From Hibiscus mutabilis (lineage: Eukaryota; Streptophyta; Magnoliopsida; Malvales; Malvaceae): a DNA stretch of 64,000 nt. The DNA is taken from assembly GCA_019671005.1 (NCBI GenBank), contig CM033712.1, forward strand, positions 79,937,693 to 80,001,692, in the 5' to 3' direction. The notes below the pieces were generated by a model. That model did not search any database and was not told where the DNA came from. It saw nothing but the letters and a program-made list of their open reading frames with translations. Within the stretch, counting starts at the first letter, position 1; each line of letters begins with the position of its first letter. Of the stretch, positions 37,015 through 49,785 are shown one piece after another. The position numbers were made by a program, and so were the translations under genes.

Positions 37015-38552
37015 AGAAAAAAAGAAGAAAAAAAAAAAAAAGAAAAAAATAAAAAAAAATAAAAAAAAAAAAAATAAATAAAAAATAAAAGAAAGAAGAA
37101 TGAGGGTTTAGGGTGAAAACCCTAAAATAGACATCCTAAAACCAGGGGGTGATCTGAATTGAAAATCCAAACAGGATGGTTCAAAATGCGTAAATTTTGG
37201 CATACGACTAACAGACTTCATTAAATTCTTAGGTCATTAAAGGTTGTAACCCAGGATGGCGAGTGAAATATCTACTGCGGTCGTCGGGTTCTCATTATTC
37301 ATACAGTCGATATTATTTATATCTTTTCCTTCTCATGTTTTTCCATGACTTTCAAATTTTTGTTAATGTTCCTCTAAGTATTAATAAAATATTACTCTAA
37401 TTTTTGTTGCCCGTTTCATAATCATCTCGCAAATGAATTGGCATAGGTCACGAAAAGCAAAAGATATCTTGGTATTACTATGATTTAACCCATTGAGTGC
37501 AAATTGTTCTAAGGTAAATGGGAATTTGCCAAGGTTAAGACAAAATGATCATTGGGGTGAAATGGACGGGATTTACCAAAGAAAGATAGTAAGTACCTCA
37601 CTTATTATTGATGGAAATAAAGGCAAAAACCCGGAAAGGAGCCAAAAAAAAGAAACTGAAGTGAAAACCCGTAGAGGGCACTTTGGAAGTACAAGTCTAA
37701 AAGTGAAAAGTTGAAAAGGCACTTTAGAACAAAGGAATCAAGAAGGGGCATGAAGAGTGAACCCGAGTAACGAATGGGGCACCGCCGTCACAAGGAAGAG
37801 AGGAAAAAAGTAAAAGAAAGTCGAAATCAAGGGACCAAGAAGAAGAAATGTCCGAGTGAATTATTGTTATCCATGCATCATATTTAGTTAGACATTCCTA
37901 GGTTAGGAGCATGCTCACTCATACCATCACATCATTTCGTTTACAGGATAAAAGGGGAGACCCCTTAAGAAGAGAATCAAACATCAGAGTGGAAACTTGA
38001 GAGAATTTCCAAACAAAGGATTTCGAAAACACCATTTCCCGATGAAAATGCTAGATAATATAACCTTTCGAAAAGGGGAAGAAGAAACTAGCCTATCCGT
38101 TCAGGCTCACAAAGAGTGGAAGCCTTCATGGAACCCTCATTTGAAGAGCTTCTATTTGTCCATTGCCATTTTGGAGGAACATGCTGTCTTCATTGGGTTA
38201 TGTTTGCTGCTATTTCGGAGGAACATCCCAACGTCATTAGGATTGCTTTCGACCACTTCAGGAAAGCAAAGTCACTTGGATTTATTCGCTACCGCTTCGG
38301 AAGAATGATTCGTTCTAAAGATATTTGGATTCGTTCGCTGCCACTTCGGAGGGATGAGTCATTCGGTAACTGGTTTGTCTAATACCGATCGGGAAATGCA
38401 TGCCAGCGCTACCCACTTGTTTTCTGTCATTTCGGGGAAACAAGTTATCTCAATTTACTAGCTTCCATTTCGGGAGAGCAAATCATCCGCCAGGGAAGTA
38501 TGACAAAATTAGTGCTTATGGTATTTGCTTTATTCTTGTTCCACAAGTATAA
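37015..38552 (+). other. 3' untranslated region of the Ogre/Tat element
   Basis: It starts with a purine/adenine-rich tract (37,015-37,110). The rest has no convincing coding frame. It includes a degenerate tandem array at 38,165-38,480. No good polypurine tract directly abuts the 3' LTR; the last 20 bases are mixed. Confidence 0.65.
38165..38482 (+). repeat. Degenerate tandem repeat, period about 43 bp
   Basis: A core CCACTTCGGAGGAA-like motif recurs at 38,165, 38,208, 38,251, 38,291, 38,339, 38,425 and 38,463. Spacings are 43, 43, 40, 48, 86 and 38 bp. The 86-bp step is two units with a lost core. Tandem arrays in the 3' untranslated region are known in Tat/Ogre elements. Confidence 0.7.
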
Positions 38553-41500
38553 TGAGCTTATATATGTTTATCTTATTATTAGGTGATTATAAAATGGGCT
38601 CATGTGTGTTAGTATACACATAAAATGTATATCATAAGTGTATGTTCATTATAAGTGTCTATTTAAGACATGAACGTATATGTGTTGTTTGTCCAATTTG
38701 CATGTGATATATGCATGTGTTATTAGTATACTATGTGTGTTTACTAGTGTTTTAATGTGATTGTGCATATGTGTGTATTTGTTAGGATATATATTGTATG
38801 TATAATTGCATGTACGTGTGTATTAACATTTGAATGTATATGTATTATAAAAGGTTATTACTAAAATTACTATGATGTGGGTTGTTCATTAAAAAATATA
38901 ATTAATTAAAATATATAAATATAAATGTATATATAAACATATTAAATAAACAACATAAGCCCAAGTATTTATAAAAGTCCAAGTCCATACATATTAAAAA
39001 ATCCAAAAAATATATAAATACACATTTCTGGCCCATGTCCAATATAAACAAAACCCTAAAAAATCTAATTATTCATCATCTTTTTTGCAGCCACCTTAAA
39101 TCTGACCGTTGGATCAGATTTGATCCAACGATCTAGATGGCACCAGAGCCGGCCGTCCAGATTCACCAGTCTCCCCATGCGCAGATGCGCCATCTTTCAC
39201 GCGTGCGTGAAGCCCACATGGTCGCTTCATCTTCCACGCGTTACTATCGTTTCGCCTTCCCGACCACGTGGCTTCGTGCCGGCAATCTTGGGATATTATC
39301 ACCGTTCCTAACCACCAGCATGGGTAGAAATAATAAGAAATGAAGGTTAACATAACCTAATATTAGATGTAATCAGCCACAGTGTTATCCATAAAAGTTT
39401 TCTTGGAAATATGAACAAAGATTGGGGATAAAAGATGTAATCGGTTTTGTAATTAGAAGGCAATTATTCAGATTCAAGAAATATAAAAAAAAACACATTT
39501 TGATTTCCCCTTTCATTTTCCTTGTCTTTTTTTCGAATATAATCACAAAAAGCAACCAAAGAACAATCAATCATACATATTCAATCATTCGTTATCGTAT
39601 TAATCTTTTAAGTTCGAATATATATATATATATACAAAGAGAGTAAGAACAAAAAAAGGGAAAGTTTACCTCTCGGCGGTGACACTTCCCGGCGAATGGA
39701 GGCTCCAACTGACGATCCTAACGGTGGAAAGCTACCTCTTGACGTGAGAAGCAACATACTTCGGTTGCGGCTCCAACCAACGGAATACCCCGATCGACGG
39801 TGAGGAAAGATTAACAGACCCATAAGAATTTCAAGATGTTGGGAGTTGTTTCGGGAGAAATCACTCCGATAAGAAGGGAGAGGGGATTGAGGCAAGTTTA
39901 ACGACGATCTTACGTGGCTGAAATGGCCGCCAGAGCGTCGTGTCGAGAATGAAGAGGAACGGCGGCTTAGGGTTGTTTTCAAACCTCCTCTTTTGTCTGA
40001 TTGAAGAAGAATGGTAAGGGATAATAACCTTTTTTTATCACAACCGATATAACCGGTTTCGTGACCGGCTAAACCGGTTAGCCTACCCGAATAGCAACTC
40101 GCTCCGGAACCCGACCCGGTCCGCTCCAACAACCCAACCCAACAATTTGGAGCCCAATATGTTTAGGCTTGGTAAACTATTTATCCTATTTATTTAATTT
40201 CAGCCTATATTTTTTAAGGTATAATATGTTTTATTTATTTACTTGTTTTTTGTAGTATTTGTCATTAAATCTTGTATGATACATGTATTTTATATGTGTT
40301 ATATAATATTTGGGTGGTACATAAAGACTTAATATATAGTTTATAATATACTATACATGTATTTTTATTCAAATATGTGCCCCTCTAATATTAATATTAT
40401 ATAAAAGCAAAAGTGTAAATATTTTAATGATTGTATATATATATATATAGTTATAATACATGATGTATAACTTGTTAACATAATATGAGATGTATATATG
40501 TAATATTTTTAAAATGTACTATACATAGTTTTTAATATATACCTTATAATATGAATTTCTTTTATATCGTTTATATAAAATTTTTAAATACATTACTTTT
40601 TTACAAATATAGATAATATATTTTTTATTATGGTATATGTTTTTCTTTGAAATAAAATATTAGTATTATTATAAACAAAGTTTTTCTTTAAATGCTAGTT
40701 TTATGTAATAAAAAGATTATAATATGTATAATTTCTTTTTTTTTATGGAATTCATAATTTTGAAAGTGCATAATATATTTAGTTTTTTTAAAAGGGGCTC
40801 TAATACTTATAGTTCTAAGGATTGTAATATAATCTCAAATTATATTTTGATAACAAATTTATGAAAATGTTTATGAGCCCTAAGCTTTTAGATTTGGTTT
40901 TTAATAGTTTGGGCTTTTAGTTTTGGGCCTAATTTTAATAGTTTTAAGATTTTGGGCTTAGATTAGGAATAACCAAATTAATTCGAACAAGTCGTATGCT
41001 CGTATTATAGGGATAGGAACCTAGAATTAATCATATTAGCCTTAATTTTTAGAGCGTTAATTAGATTAGTGTTCGGATTAATTTGGTGAATTTAAATTTA
41101 TCCTTGGCTTATTGGGGTAAATGTTAAATTCATTATGTTAATCGAACATTCCTTAATTACTTTAGGGGAAAAATCAATTATAAGTTTAATTTAGCATTAA
41201 GTTACAATATAGTCTCCATAAATTAGGCCTCTTAATCTTTTAGGGCTAAATACGCAATTAGGTTATGAATATCAAAATTGGGCCTTCATGTTTTAATGTT
41301 TGCATTTATGCCCTTGATTGTTATACTTTAATTGACATCCATATAATCTTTAATCTCAATTGTGTATCTAATCAATCTAAATTATAAAAGGGGAGGTATT
41401 TATTAATTCAAATATTTGTGTCGTAACAGTCCGAGCTTAAGGATGTTGACCAAATATTCGGATTAATTCTTACCGTCCCGAGGTAAATGGATTAAAAATT

Positions 41501-42078
41501 AATAAAATCATCATATCATACTTAAATGTTTGCATCATGCATAAATGTGACGTACGAGGCTCGAATCATAAATTAACACGACAGTCGGGCTTATTCGATG
41601 TTGATTTAATCTATGGTCTGACATATCGTCAACCTTACTAATTAAATGTTTAATTAATTTGAGTCCACCAATTCGATAAGGCCCGTGTGGTCAAGGTTAA
41701 TTTTCATCTAAGAACTTCAAATTAAACTCAATCTAAATTTCAATAACTTTCATTCTTTTAGGAGCAACAAATTTTCTGGTACCGATCTCCGGGCGTGATG
41801 GGTGCTAATCATTCCCCACACGTAACCAACTCCCGGACCCTTTCGTAACGAGTATATGGTTTTATGGTGTCCGGCCTACCTTATCCAAGTGGCCGGTGGC
41901 GACTCCCAATTTTTATCGACTTGGAAAATTTAAAGTTTTCAAAAGAAATCCCCATTTTCTAAAGGATTTTCATTAACAATTCATGGAATAATTAGTAGCC
42001 GGCTTATTTTATAAACAAACGCCCTTAACGAGACAAAATTTCTTATTTTTCAAAAAGGGAAGAAAAAAAGTCGCTACA
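38553..42078 (+). repeat. 3' LTR of the Ogre/Tat element
   Basis: The LTR runs TGAGCTTATA to AAGTCGCTACA. It is collinear with the 5' LTR over its whole length, with scattered substitutions and indels. The largest difference is an extra stretch of about 55 bp at 41,470-41,524 absent from the 5' copy. Its length is 3526 bp. Confidence 0.92.
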
Positions 42079-44056
42079 AAACTGTTACTGCCATCTGATA
42101 TCTCCGAGGCATGTTATTCTTCACTTGAAGGAGAGGGGAACATTGATATTTGTTCTTCCTTGTACTTCAACAATTTCCCCTTTTTTTACCGTTAAAAAAA
42201 ACAATTTCCCTTTTTCATGGATTCTCTGTGTTAATATAATTTTACTCTCATTCTTTCTTTTCGGTGAGTTTAATACAATAGGATTACGGTACTGCACCGA
42301 CAGAAATATTATAAAATATAAAACTTAAAATGTTACATTTTTTGATAACATTTTAAGTTAATGGCTAAGTATATAATTATAGGCTCCAATTATTGATACT
42401 TATCATTTCTAATAATATTATACATGTATTTTTTATTTTATAATATTTTAAATTAGTACCGTAACCCTACCATAACTATGCAGTACGTGAGACTCACTTC
42501 TTTCCAAAGACTGCAGAAGAAGCTTTGAAAAGAGCATATATAGGTATAGCTGAGAATATATGAGATTAAAGGAGACTAGTTTCAATCATAAGCAAGGTAC
42601 ACGTGTAAGATGCTTATTGGTTAGGTTATTCAGTGAAATAGAAAAGTGAGAAATGACCACGGAATGGTATTCTATTGTTGAAAACAAGTCCAGGGAATTG
42701 GAATGTGGGAATCTTAACTCAAACTGAAGCCATTGAGTCATATTCTCAGGTCAAGATTCTTAATGGGTGAAAAAGGAGTGAAAATAAATATTTTCATCGA
42801 ATTTAACACATAATTTTTTTTAAAAAAAATTTGTCTTTATCTAAACAAGACACTTAACAGGGTGAAAAAAGAACGGTGAATGAACCAAGCTATCAGACAG
42901 ATTGCTCCGTTACTCATACCTGATTACATCGGCAACCAACCATTAACCGAGTGAAGATCTATCTTTTAAGACCATCGAGATAAACATAATCAAAGATTAA
43001 CATCGTGAATATTTATATACAAGCACCAACCGACTGCTAAGATATACTGAAAATCATATCATAAGGATAGATAAAACGAACCACAAAAAAAAAAAAAATG
43101 AGTCACAAGGACAAAGAAAACGTGTGCCACAAAGACATATATTCTTATTAAAATAAAAAATAAAAAAAATAATAAACCTGGTGGTCGACAATCAAATACT
43201 AAAATTAATTACCGACTATCAACCAAAGGAAGAAAAACAAAATTGTAGGTAACATAAATTAAAGAGAGAGCAGCTATGTTGAAAAATTAGATCCATAAGG
43301 GATTATTCTTCTTAAATTGAGCCACTTGTAGAAATATATATCGCCTTGTTTACAGACTACTCAGTGTTTCTATCATTCATCTCTCTGATTTATATATATT
43401 CGACTCTTCATTTTTCTTAAAATATAAATAAATACAAGAAAATAAATCATTCAAATAAAAAATATCGAAAAATTTAACATTCGATCATATTCGAATAGTA
43501 TAATATACATATTATATGTAATACGCTTATTAGGAAAGCATTGATGTTTATTAAATAAATTCATTGCGTCCGATACACTTTTAATCACCAAAGAATATGG
43601 TTCCAACTCCAACGGGTGAAGATAAAACTTCGAGGGTAGGCATGTAATTTTTAGATTATAAATTATACACCTTCCACTGCCAACCCTCTACATCCTCAAA
43701 CTTAGAAAAGCTATAATACTTGGATTTCGAACAAAAATATATATACATTCAATATAGATAAGTTTACATACTTTTTAATGTTTTTCCATATATTTTAAAG
43801 AACACTGAAATAGACTTATCTATTTTTTTATTCAATCAGCTTATCAGTCTTTACAATTTATATATTATAATAAAATATTTTAAAGATTATATTGATGTTT
43901 ATATCAGTAAATTTAAATTAAAATACTTTTAAATTGTTTAATTTAAATTCAAACTAAGTCAACCCATAGTCAACAACTTGTCCAAGTCTGGGTCAACCCA
44001 AATTATTCAAAAATGGTGAACTGCCCAGCCCATGGCCAGGAAGCTTTAACTGTTGT
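42079..44056. other. Intergenic, AT-rich, nothing recognised
   Basis: Short reading frames only, none with a known motif. It has simple A-runs near 43,085 and 43,150. No structured RNA or repeat family was recognised. Confidence 0.45.
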
Positions 44057-44353
44057 TTTTATATAGAGTAAACATGTCACTAAATTATTCTCATTTTTCT
44101 TGTTTTGGTCACTAAATTATTATTTTGTGCAAAAGTGTTACTAATATTACGGGTTTTTTTTCTATTTTGGTCACTAATGTTATTTTTTTGTGTTTTAGCC
44201 ACCAATCTATTAATTCTTTTCTATTTTGGTCAATAATTTTTTTTAAAAAAAATAGAGAGCCTCAATTAAAAACCCCTTCCCCTTAAACCTAGATAGGACC
44301 CAGGCTACTGCCAAGACCTAGAAAACCAATATTTCAATGAAAAAAACACTACC

Positions 44354-44764
44354 CTATACCAGCTTTAGCAAGCTTGTCTGCACAAGTGTTACAACGACGG
44401 GGATCAACCTCAACATCATTCCTTTGTCCCAGATTACTTTTACAAGATCATTAACCAACTCAGTGTACGCTGCCAAAGGATTTAGAGCCCGCGAGAACCA
44501 ATCAACCACAGCTTTGCAATCGCTTTCAACAATCACCATTGTCAGATTGCCCCATCTTGACTCGATGACTTTGGTTATTCCTACATTGACAGCAAAGAGC
44601 TCGGATAATGTAGGAGGGTCATGACCACAGGAGTCTGAAAATTGTAGAATAACCTTACTAGATTCATCCCTGAGCAAGCCACCAACTCCACCCTTAGATC
44701 CAATTGAAGAAACAGCGCCGTCCACATTCAGTTTTAAATATCCCGTAGGAGGAGTCCAACACAC
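44354..44764 (-). pseudogene. RNase H (RVT_3-type) domain of LINE
   Basis: It starts WTPPTGYLKLNVDGAVS with the first Asp, then KGGVGGLLRDESSKV, a Glu in LSELFAVNVGI, and VIVESDCKAVVDW with the second Asp. These are the catalytic pattern of plant L1 RNase H. The frame opens for about 120 residues, then the C-terminal D region is lost at the fragment end. Confidence 0.85.
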
Positions 44765-45104
44765 AACTGGATCGGTTGTGATGTATCCAAGTACGCATCA
44801 TTTGCCAAAAGCAGGTCTGCCATCAAAGCATCCAAAGGAATACTACAATTCATGAACTTTCCTTTGATCCAAAATGCCATACTTCACCAAGAATTCAATC
44901 TGAACAATATCCAACAGTTTGGCATTAAAAACCAGTTCATTCCTAAAAAGCCACAACGTTCAAATTACCGCAAACGGAATTAAGGACCATAGCTTTTCGC
45001 ATGGAGGAAGGGGAAGAAGAATTCCAATCTTCCATAAATGCTACTGGATCTGACTGAAAAACAGAGTAACAACCAACTAACGCAAGGAATTTAGACCAAA
45101 TAAG

Positions 45105-45600
45105 CTAGCTTACACGACATGTAAAGAAAATATGTGACACAGTTTTCGGCTGAAGCGTATAGAACGAACATAAGCCATTCGAAACGAAAGAAATCTCTCT
45201 CTTCATTAACTCAACTTTAACAGGAACTCGTCCCCTCAAAACCAGCAAAACGAATAATTCAACCTTCAGAGGAGCGCAACCAACCCAAACAAACTTGCTC
45301 CAAAAATTACTCGAAGGAATGGAACCAAAAAGCATTGATTTTAAAGATTTAACCGAGAAAGACCCATCACCCGAACCGGTCAAACTTACCCAGTCATGAT
45401 CTAAGTTGTTGGACTGAAAGTCATTCAACTTAGACATAACGTCATTCCAACTCTGAAATTCCCAATCAAATAGTGATCTCCTTAACGGTATATTCCATGC
45501 CCAATCAGTGTCGCTCTTCACCCCAAAATTTGCTATGCAACCTTCTCTATTGCAGGGGAACAAGGATTTCAAATTGGATTCACCCAACCAAACATCCTTC
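45105..45600 (-). pseudogene. Zinc-binding RT-associated domain (zf-RVT) of LINE
   Basis: FSVKSLKSMLFG, then FWSKFVWVGCAPLKVELFVL, GRVPVKVELMKRE and CSFYTLQPKTVSHIFFTC correspond to the zf-RVT module found between reverse transcriptase and RNase H in plant LINEs. The cysteine/histidine spacing is partly eroded. Confidence 0.8.
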
Positions 45601-45928
45601 CAGAAAAGCTATAGATTTGTCATCACCAACCTACAACTTTAGATTCGACCTCAAACAAATACCAATATTGTCATTGCTAAAGAAAGATTTTAAAATACCA
45701 TTTCATATCCAGGGCGAACACCTAGGAGTCACGCCCAAAGGTAATAATTGACCGACGGTTGCTGAATTTTTACAAGAAATAACTCTCCTCCACAACCCCT
45801 CTGGTTCATTCCCAAAACATCAACACCATTTTCCGAGAAGGGCTCTATTAACGTCAACACCATTTGTTACTCCCAATCCCCCTTTACCTATTGGAACACA
45901 TATATCACTCCATTTCACCCAATGGATC

Positions 45929-47206
45929 TTAGATTTTTCCAACGATCCTCCCCAGAAAAAAATTGGCCATTAGGCAATTCAGGCAGTTCGAAACTGCTGC
46001 CAGCATGCGAAACAAGGATAAAAAATATACAAGGATACTAGAGTGGATAGACTTGATTAGAGTAAGCCTACCAGCAATAGAGAGCATTCTGTGTTGCCAG
46101 CCCTCTAGTCTTTTCTCAAATTTTTGTACTACAGGCTCCCAAAGGGAAAAGGATTTGCGGCTAGCACCAAGGGGGAGACCTAAGTAATTCGTAGGCAGTT
46201 TATTGGCTATACATCCCACCGAATTTGTCCAACTTTCGAGAGCCACCTGACCAACATTTAGGCCATATATCTTACTACTTGACATATTGAGCTTGAGTCC
46301 CGAAGCTAATTCGAACACTCTAAGAATTCGCTTCACATTCCGCACTTGCCCAACCGAAGCTCCGCAAAAAATGAGAAGATTATCGGCAAATTGTAAATGG
46401 GAGACTTTTACACGATTGTCACCACGACCCACTTCAAAACCTGAAAATAGCCCCCTATCGACAGCTTTTTTAAAGCATAAGGTTAAGAGCTTTACCCACT
46501 AAATTGAACAATAGTGAGAATAATGAGCAACCCTATCTCAGACCTCGAGAGATAGAAAATGCTTCTGTTGGGACCCCATTAACGAGAACCGAGATAGACG
46601 CCAAGAAGATATACTGAAGGATCCAATTACACCACTTATCATCGAAACCACACTTCTTCATTCTAAGAATCAGAAAACTCCAATCAACGAAATCATAGGC
46701 TTTATGGAAATCAATCTTAAAATCCACTCATTCATTTTTTCGCTTTAACCATGAAGTCGAACACTTCATTAGCAATGACCGAGCAATCCAAAATTTGCCT
46801 CCCCAAAATAAAAGCGAATTGTGAATCTCCTATTAACGATCCCATAACCACCCGCAACCTCATAGTTAGCACCTTAGATAATATTTTGTACATAGCTCCC
46901 ACAAGGCTAATAGGGCGAAATTCATTGAGAGATTTCGGATTCGTAACTTTTGGAATAAAGGTGATGAAGGAGTGATTGATCCCCGCCTCCCAATCACGAC
47001 CAAGGTAAAAATCATTGGAAAATCGCATGATAGCATCCTTCAATAGGTGGCAATTTTTTTTAAAGAATCCAAGGTTGCACCCATTCGGCCCCGGGGCTCA
47101 ATTACTATCGGCCGAAGATAAAGCAGACCAAAATTCTTCTACTGTAAAATTTTTTGACAGGGCAAAAGCCTGCTCAGCACTAAGGCATGCGAAAAGTGGT
47201 TCTTGA
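45929..47206 (-). pseudogene. LINE reverse transcriptase (broken)
   Basis: It is spread over several frames: SFITFIPKVTNPKSLNEFRP and ISLVGAMYKILSKVL (46,732-47,043), FKIDFHKAYDFVDW (46,533-46,727) and LQFADNLLIFCGAS (45,929-46,432). The catalytic FADD box has become FADN. GLKLNMSSSKI and YLGLPLGASRKS follow in the usual order. It is inactive because of the FADN change and frameshifts. Confidence 0.88.
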
Positions 47207-47530
47207 CCGCCAATTTGATACGAGCAGGTTCATAAATAACAACATCTCCAAATTTCAGAACATCGATAGTATTTGATCTACGTCTTGAAGAAGCGGCAAG
47301 ATGAAAGTACCGCTTATTCCTATCGCCTTCACTAAACCATCGAAGCCTAAATTTTTGTAACCAGGACCTCTCTTCTCTTCGATATTCTTTCCACAATGAC
47401 GACCTTAATTGACAGAGGCGATACATTACCGAATGATCAGCAGTACCTCCTTGAATAATATTTTTCAGATGAGAGATTTCTTTTTCGATCTTAGCCGTAA
47501 CAAAACCAGCTGAACTAGGCAATTTTCGGC

Positions 47531-48250
47531 CTACTTTTTCACGGCCAATTTTGAACCTCTAATCAGACCTCCTATTCCCAATCTTGGATTCTTTTGTTTC
47601 AAATTTTTTAACGCAGACTGCACCATCTCTTCAAAGCCATCTTCCTCAAACCAATAATTGAAAATTTTGAAAGGCTTCGGACCCCAATTAGTGTCATCCT
47701 CTTGTAGAATAATAGCATTATGATCAGACAAGGATTTATCTAAGACCCGCTGCACAATACTTGGGAAAGCCAACTTGAATTCTGCCGAAACTGGAAAACG
47801 ATCCAATCTAACAAAGGTTGGTGGATCACGGTTTGTTGCTCCAGGTGAACCTCCCACCCAGAAGCGGGAGATCGATAAGCTCAGCATCAAAGACAAAAGA
47901 CTTAAATAAATCCACCAAGGACATATTAAGGGAAAAACCCATTTTCTCAGCCGGGTCAAGAAAAACATTCCAATCCCCACCAAAACACCACGTGATATTC
48001 CAGTCCTTGACAAATGAGAGCACCTCAGCCAGGAATTCACTCTTTTCTGAGTCAATAGATGAACCATACACATTCATAATACCACACTTGAAATAATTTG
48101 GGCCAATCGAACCAACCAGGAAATAAATCTCGAAGTATAGAAACTATCAGTGACACAAAACTAACCTGCATCCTACATACACAACAAGCCACCAGAGGAA
48201 CCAACTGCTGGAGTGAAAATGAATTTCACTTCACCATAGTTCCACAACTT
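47531..48250 (-). pseudogene. LINE AP-type endonuclease (broken)
   Basis: MNVYGSSID, then WCFGGDWNVFLDP, DLPLLGGRFTWSN, and LDKSLSDHNAIIL with the terminal SDH. These are the conserved steps of the L1 endonuclease that nicks target DNA. The GDWN and SDH residues remain, but a frame change occurs near 47,826. Confidence 0.8.
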
Positions 48251-49659
48251 GTTAACTAAATTACTTCAAATATTTTCCATCTTAGTTTCCTGGATTAACA
48301 CGATCCTTGGGTGTTGTTTACGAATAACCTTATGCATCACTCTTACTTTTTCCTCTCTTTTTTTTTCTAATTCCTCGAATGTTCCATGACAGAATAGACA
48401 AATACATGTTCTAATTCGTACACCCTGTTGACTAAAGCTTCTTTGCCTCCTTTAAATGCTAACTCAAGAATTCTGCTGATTTTCCAAACAGCTTCGGCCT
48501 CCAACTTCTCCAAGGAAACAATTTCATCCAAGAACGATAGTCGCGCCCGATCCCCTTGCAGTGAAGGCGAACACTCAACAGTATCTCTCACTTGTCTCTT
48601 TAACTGGCGCCTGAAACTAGCTCTGAAGAAACCCTTACTCCGACTACCAAACCGTTCTACCACTGAAGGAGTCAGACGATGGTTTCCCATGGTTTCAAAA
48701 CTATCTGGAACCACTGACTCTCCACTGTAATCTTTTGGGGAGATTACTCTAGACGAAACTAGAAGAATATCATTGATTCCCAAGTTATCCATCCTACCCA
48801 CATGCCTATCACAAATTTCTTTGGAATGATTATGCGCATGGCCTAAATTTAAATTACCCAAAGCAAGGTTATCCACCAAAATGGGGAAGGGTCCAATTAG
48901 GGGAAATACATCAGGCCCCACAGAGAAAACTAAGCCCGCAATATCCAATCTGGACGAGGCCTGATTCACTGCGACTGAGTCACCCACTTTAGCTATTGAA
49001 ACGTCAACTGGTTTAGACGTAGAATTAACAGCCTCGAAAGCCACATCTTGGGAAGGGGAGTTACACGAAACCGAGGCTTCATGCAGCTTACCTGGGGAAG
49101 GAAAAGAGGAAACATTCCTTCTAGGTTCAACGACGGGTGACCAAAATAAAAAAAAAAACGTTTAGTGACCAATAATGACGTTTACCGTTTTATATATTAT
49201 GCATCAGATGGTAATTGAAATAGCAGTGTGTATATGAAAGCTCTTTCAACACATGGAATCGTGTGTTCTTAGCATTTCTTTGAAGGATCTCTCAATTTCA
49301 TATCTATAAGTACTCATATCCATATCCGAACTTACTCCGTGCAACATAACTTTAAACAAAGGAATATCAGATTGCAGCCACCAAAAATATAACAAATTTG
49401 AATAATACAATCAGCCAAAAGATATGAAAGAAATACCAGAACAAGATACATGGTGGCAGAATCATACAAGCAATGCCATATAATTCTACCTGAAACAACC
49501 ACCACTGGATGAATATTTCATAATTTCTATTAAATACAAAAAACAAAGCTTTGAAATACCAGAGGACATGACTTAGCTAGCGGAATAAAAAAGCAACAGA
49601 ATCAACGTCCATGCACTTGAAAAATGGATCGCCAATGGTTGTAGTAGGCCCAATACATT

Positions 49660-49785
49660 GTACCTGTGATTATGGAAGACGGGTTAGCACCGATTTGTCC
49701 AACACATATTCGGACATGACCCTCCAAGGACTCTTCACATACATGAAAAAAGGGAAATTAAACATACTAGTACCCAAATGTACAA
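49660..49785 (+). repeat. 125-bp dispersed duplicate (copy 1; copy 2 at 56,453-56,577)
   Basis: Both copies contain TTGTACCTGTGATTATGGAA, CATATTCGGACATGACCCT and AAACATACTAGTACCCAAAT. Immediately after copy 1, 49,800-49,860 holds an imperfect inverted copy of part of it (CCTCTTCATGT, then GAAGAGTCATAT). The orientation is the same in both positions. Confidence 0.8.

Larger units (their letters stand above)
23294..42078 (+). mobile_element. 18.8-kb Ogre/Tat-lineage Ty3/gypsy retrotransposon, degenerate
   Basis: The order is 5' LTR (23,294-26,769), primer-binding site, leader, ORF1, gag, protease, reverse transcriptase, RNase H, a second (archaeal-type) RNase H, integrase, a long 3' untranslated region with degenerate tandem repeats, and 3' LTR (38,553-42,078). 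Protease-RT-RNaseH-integrase order marks Ty3/gypsy. The extra ORF before gag, the second RNase H and the very large size are hallmarks of the Tat/Ogre lineage. Every coding block carries in-frame stops or frameshifts, so this copy is dead, though it could be mobilised in trans. No matching 5-bp target duplication was found (AATAA before, AAACT after). Confidence 0.93.
44330..49130 (-). mobile_element. LINE (L1-type) retrotransposon, 5'-truncated and degenerate
   Basis: Read on the minus strand, the order is a fragment of the ORF1-side protein (48,367-49,044), AP-type endonuclease, reverse transcriptase, zinc-binding RT tail and an RNase H domain. This is the usual order for plant L1 elements with a C-terminal RNase H. 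Many frameshifts and stops break it up. The zinc-knuckle part of ORF1 is missing at the 5' side. A poly(A) tail is not cleanly visible at the 3' side. Confidence 0.88.
44066..49187. mobile_element. Composite element: inverted termini and 9-bp direct repeats around a LINE
   Basis: The left end GAGTAAACATGTCACTAAA and the reverse complement of the right end CGGTAAACGTCATTATTGG, then TCACTAAA, are similar in inverted orientation. Both ends carry sub-terminal TTTTGGTCACTAA-type repeats. At the left there are about six degenerate copies, about 30 bp apart, from 44,075 to 44,235. TTTTATATA lies directly outside both ends (44,057-44,065 and 49,188-49,196). The pattern fits a DNA transposon with 9-bp target duplication that contains LINE sequence. 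The duplication is pure A/T and could be coincidence. Confidence 0.5.

Noticed and set aside
42079..42090. Target-site duplication of the Ogre element
   Set aside because: AAACT after the 3' LTR does not match AATAA before the 5' LTR in any nearby alignment I tried.
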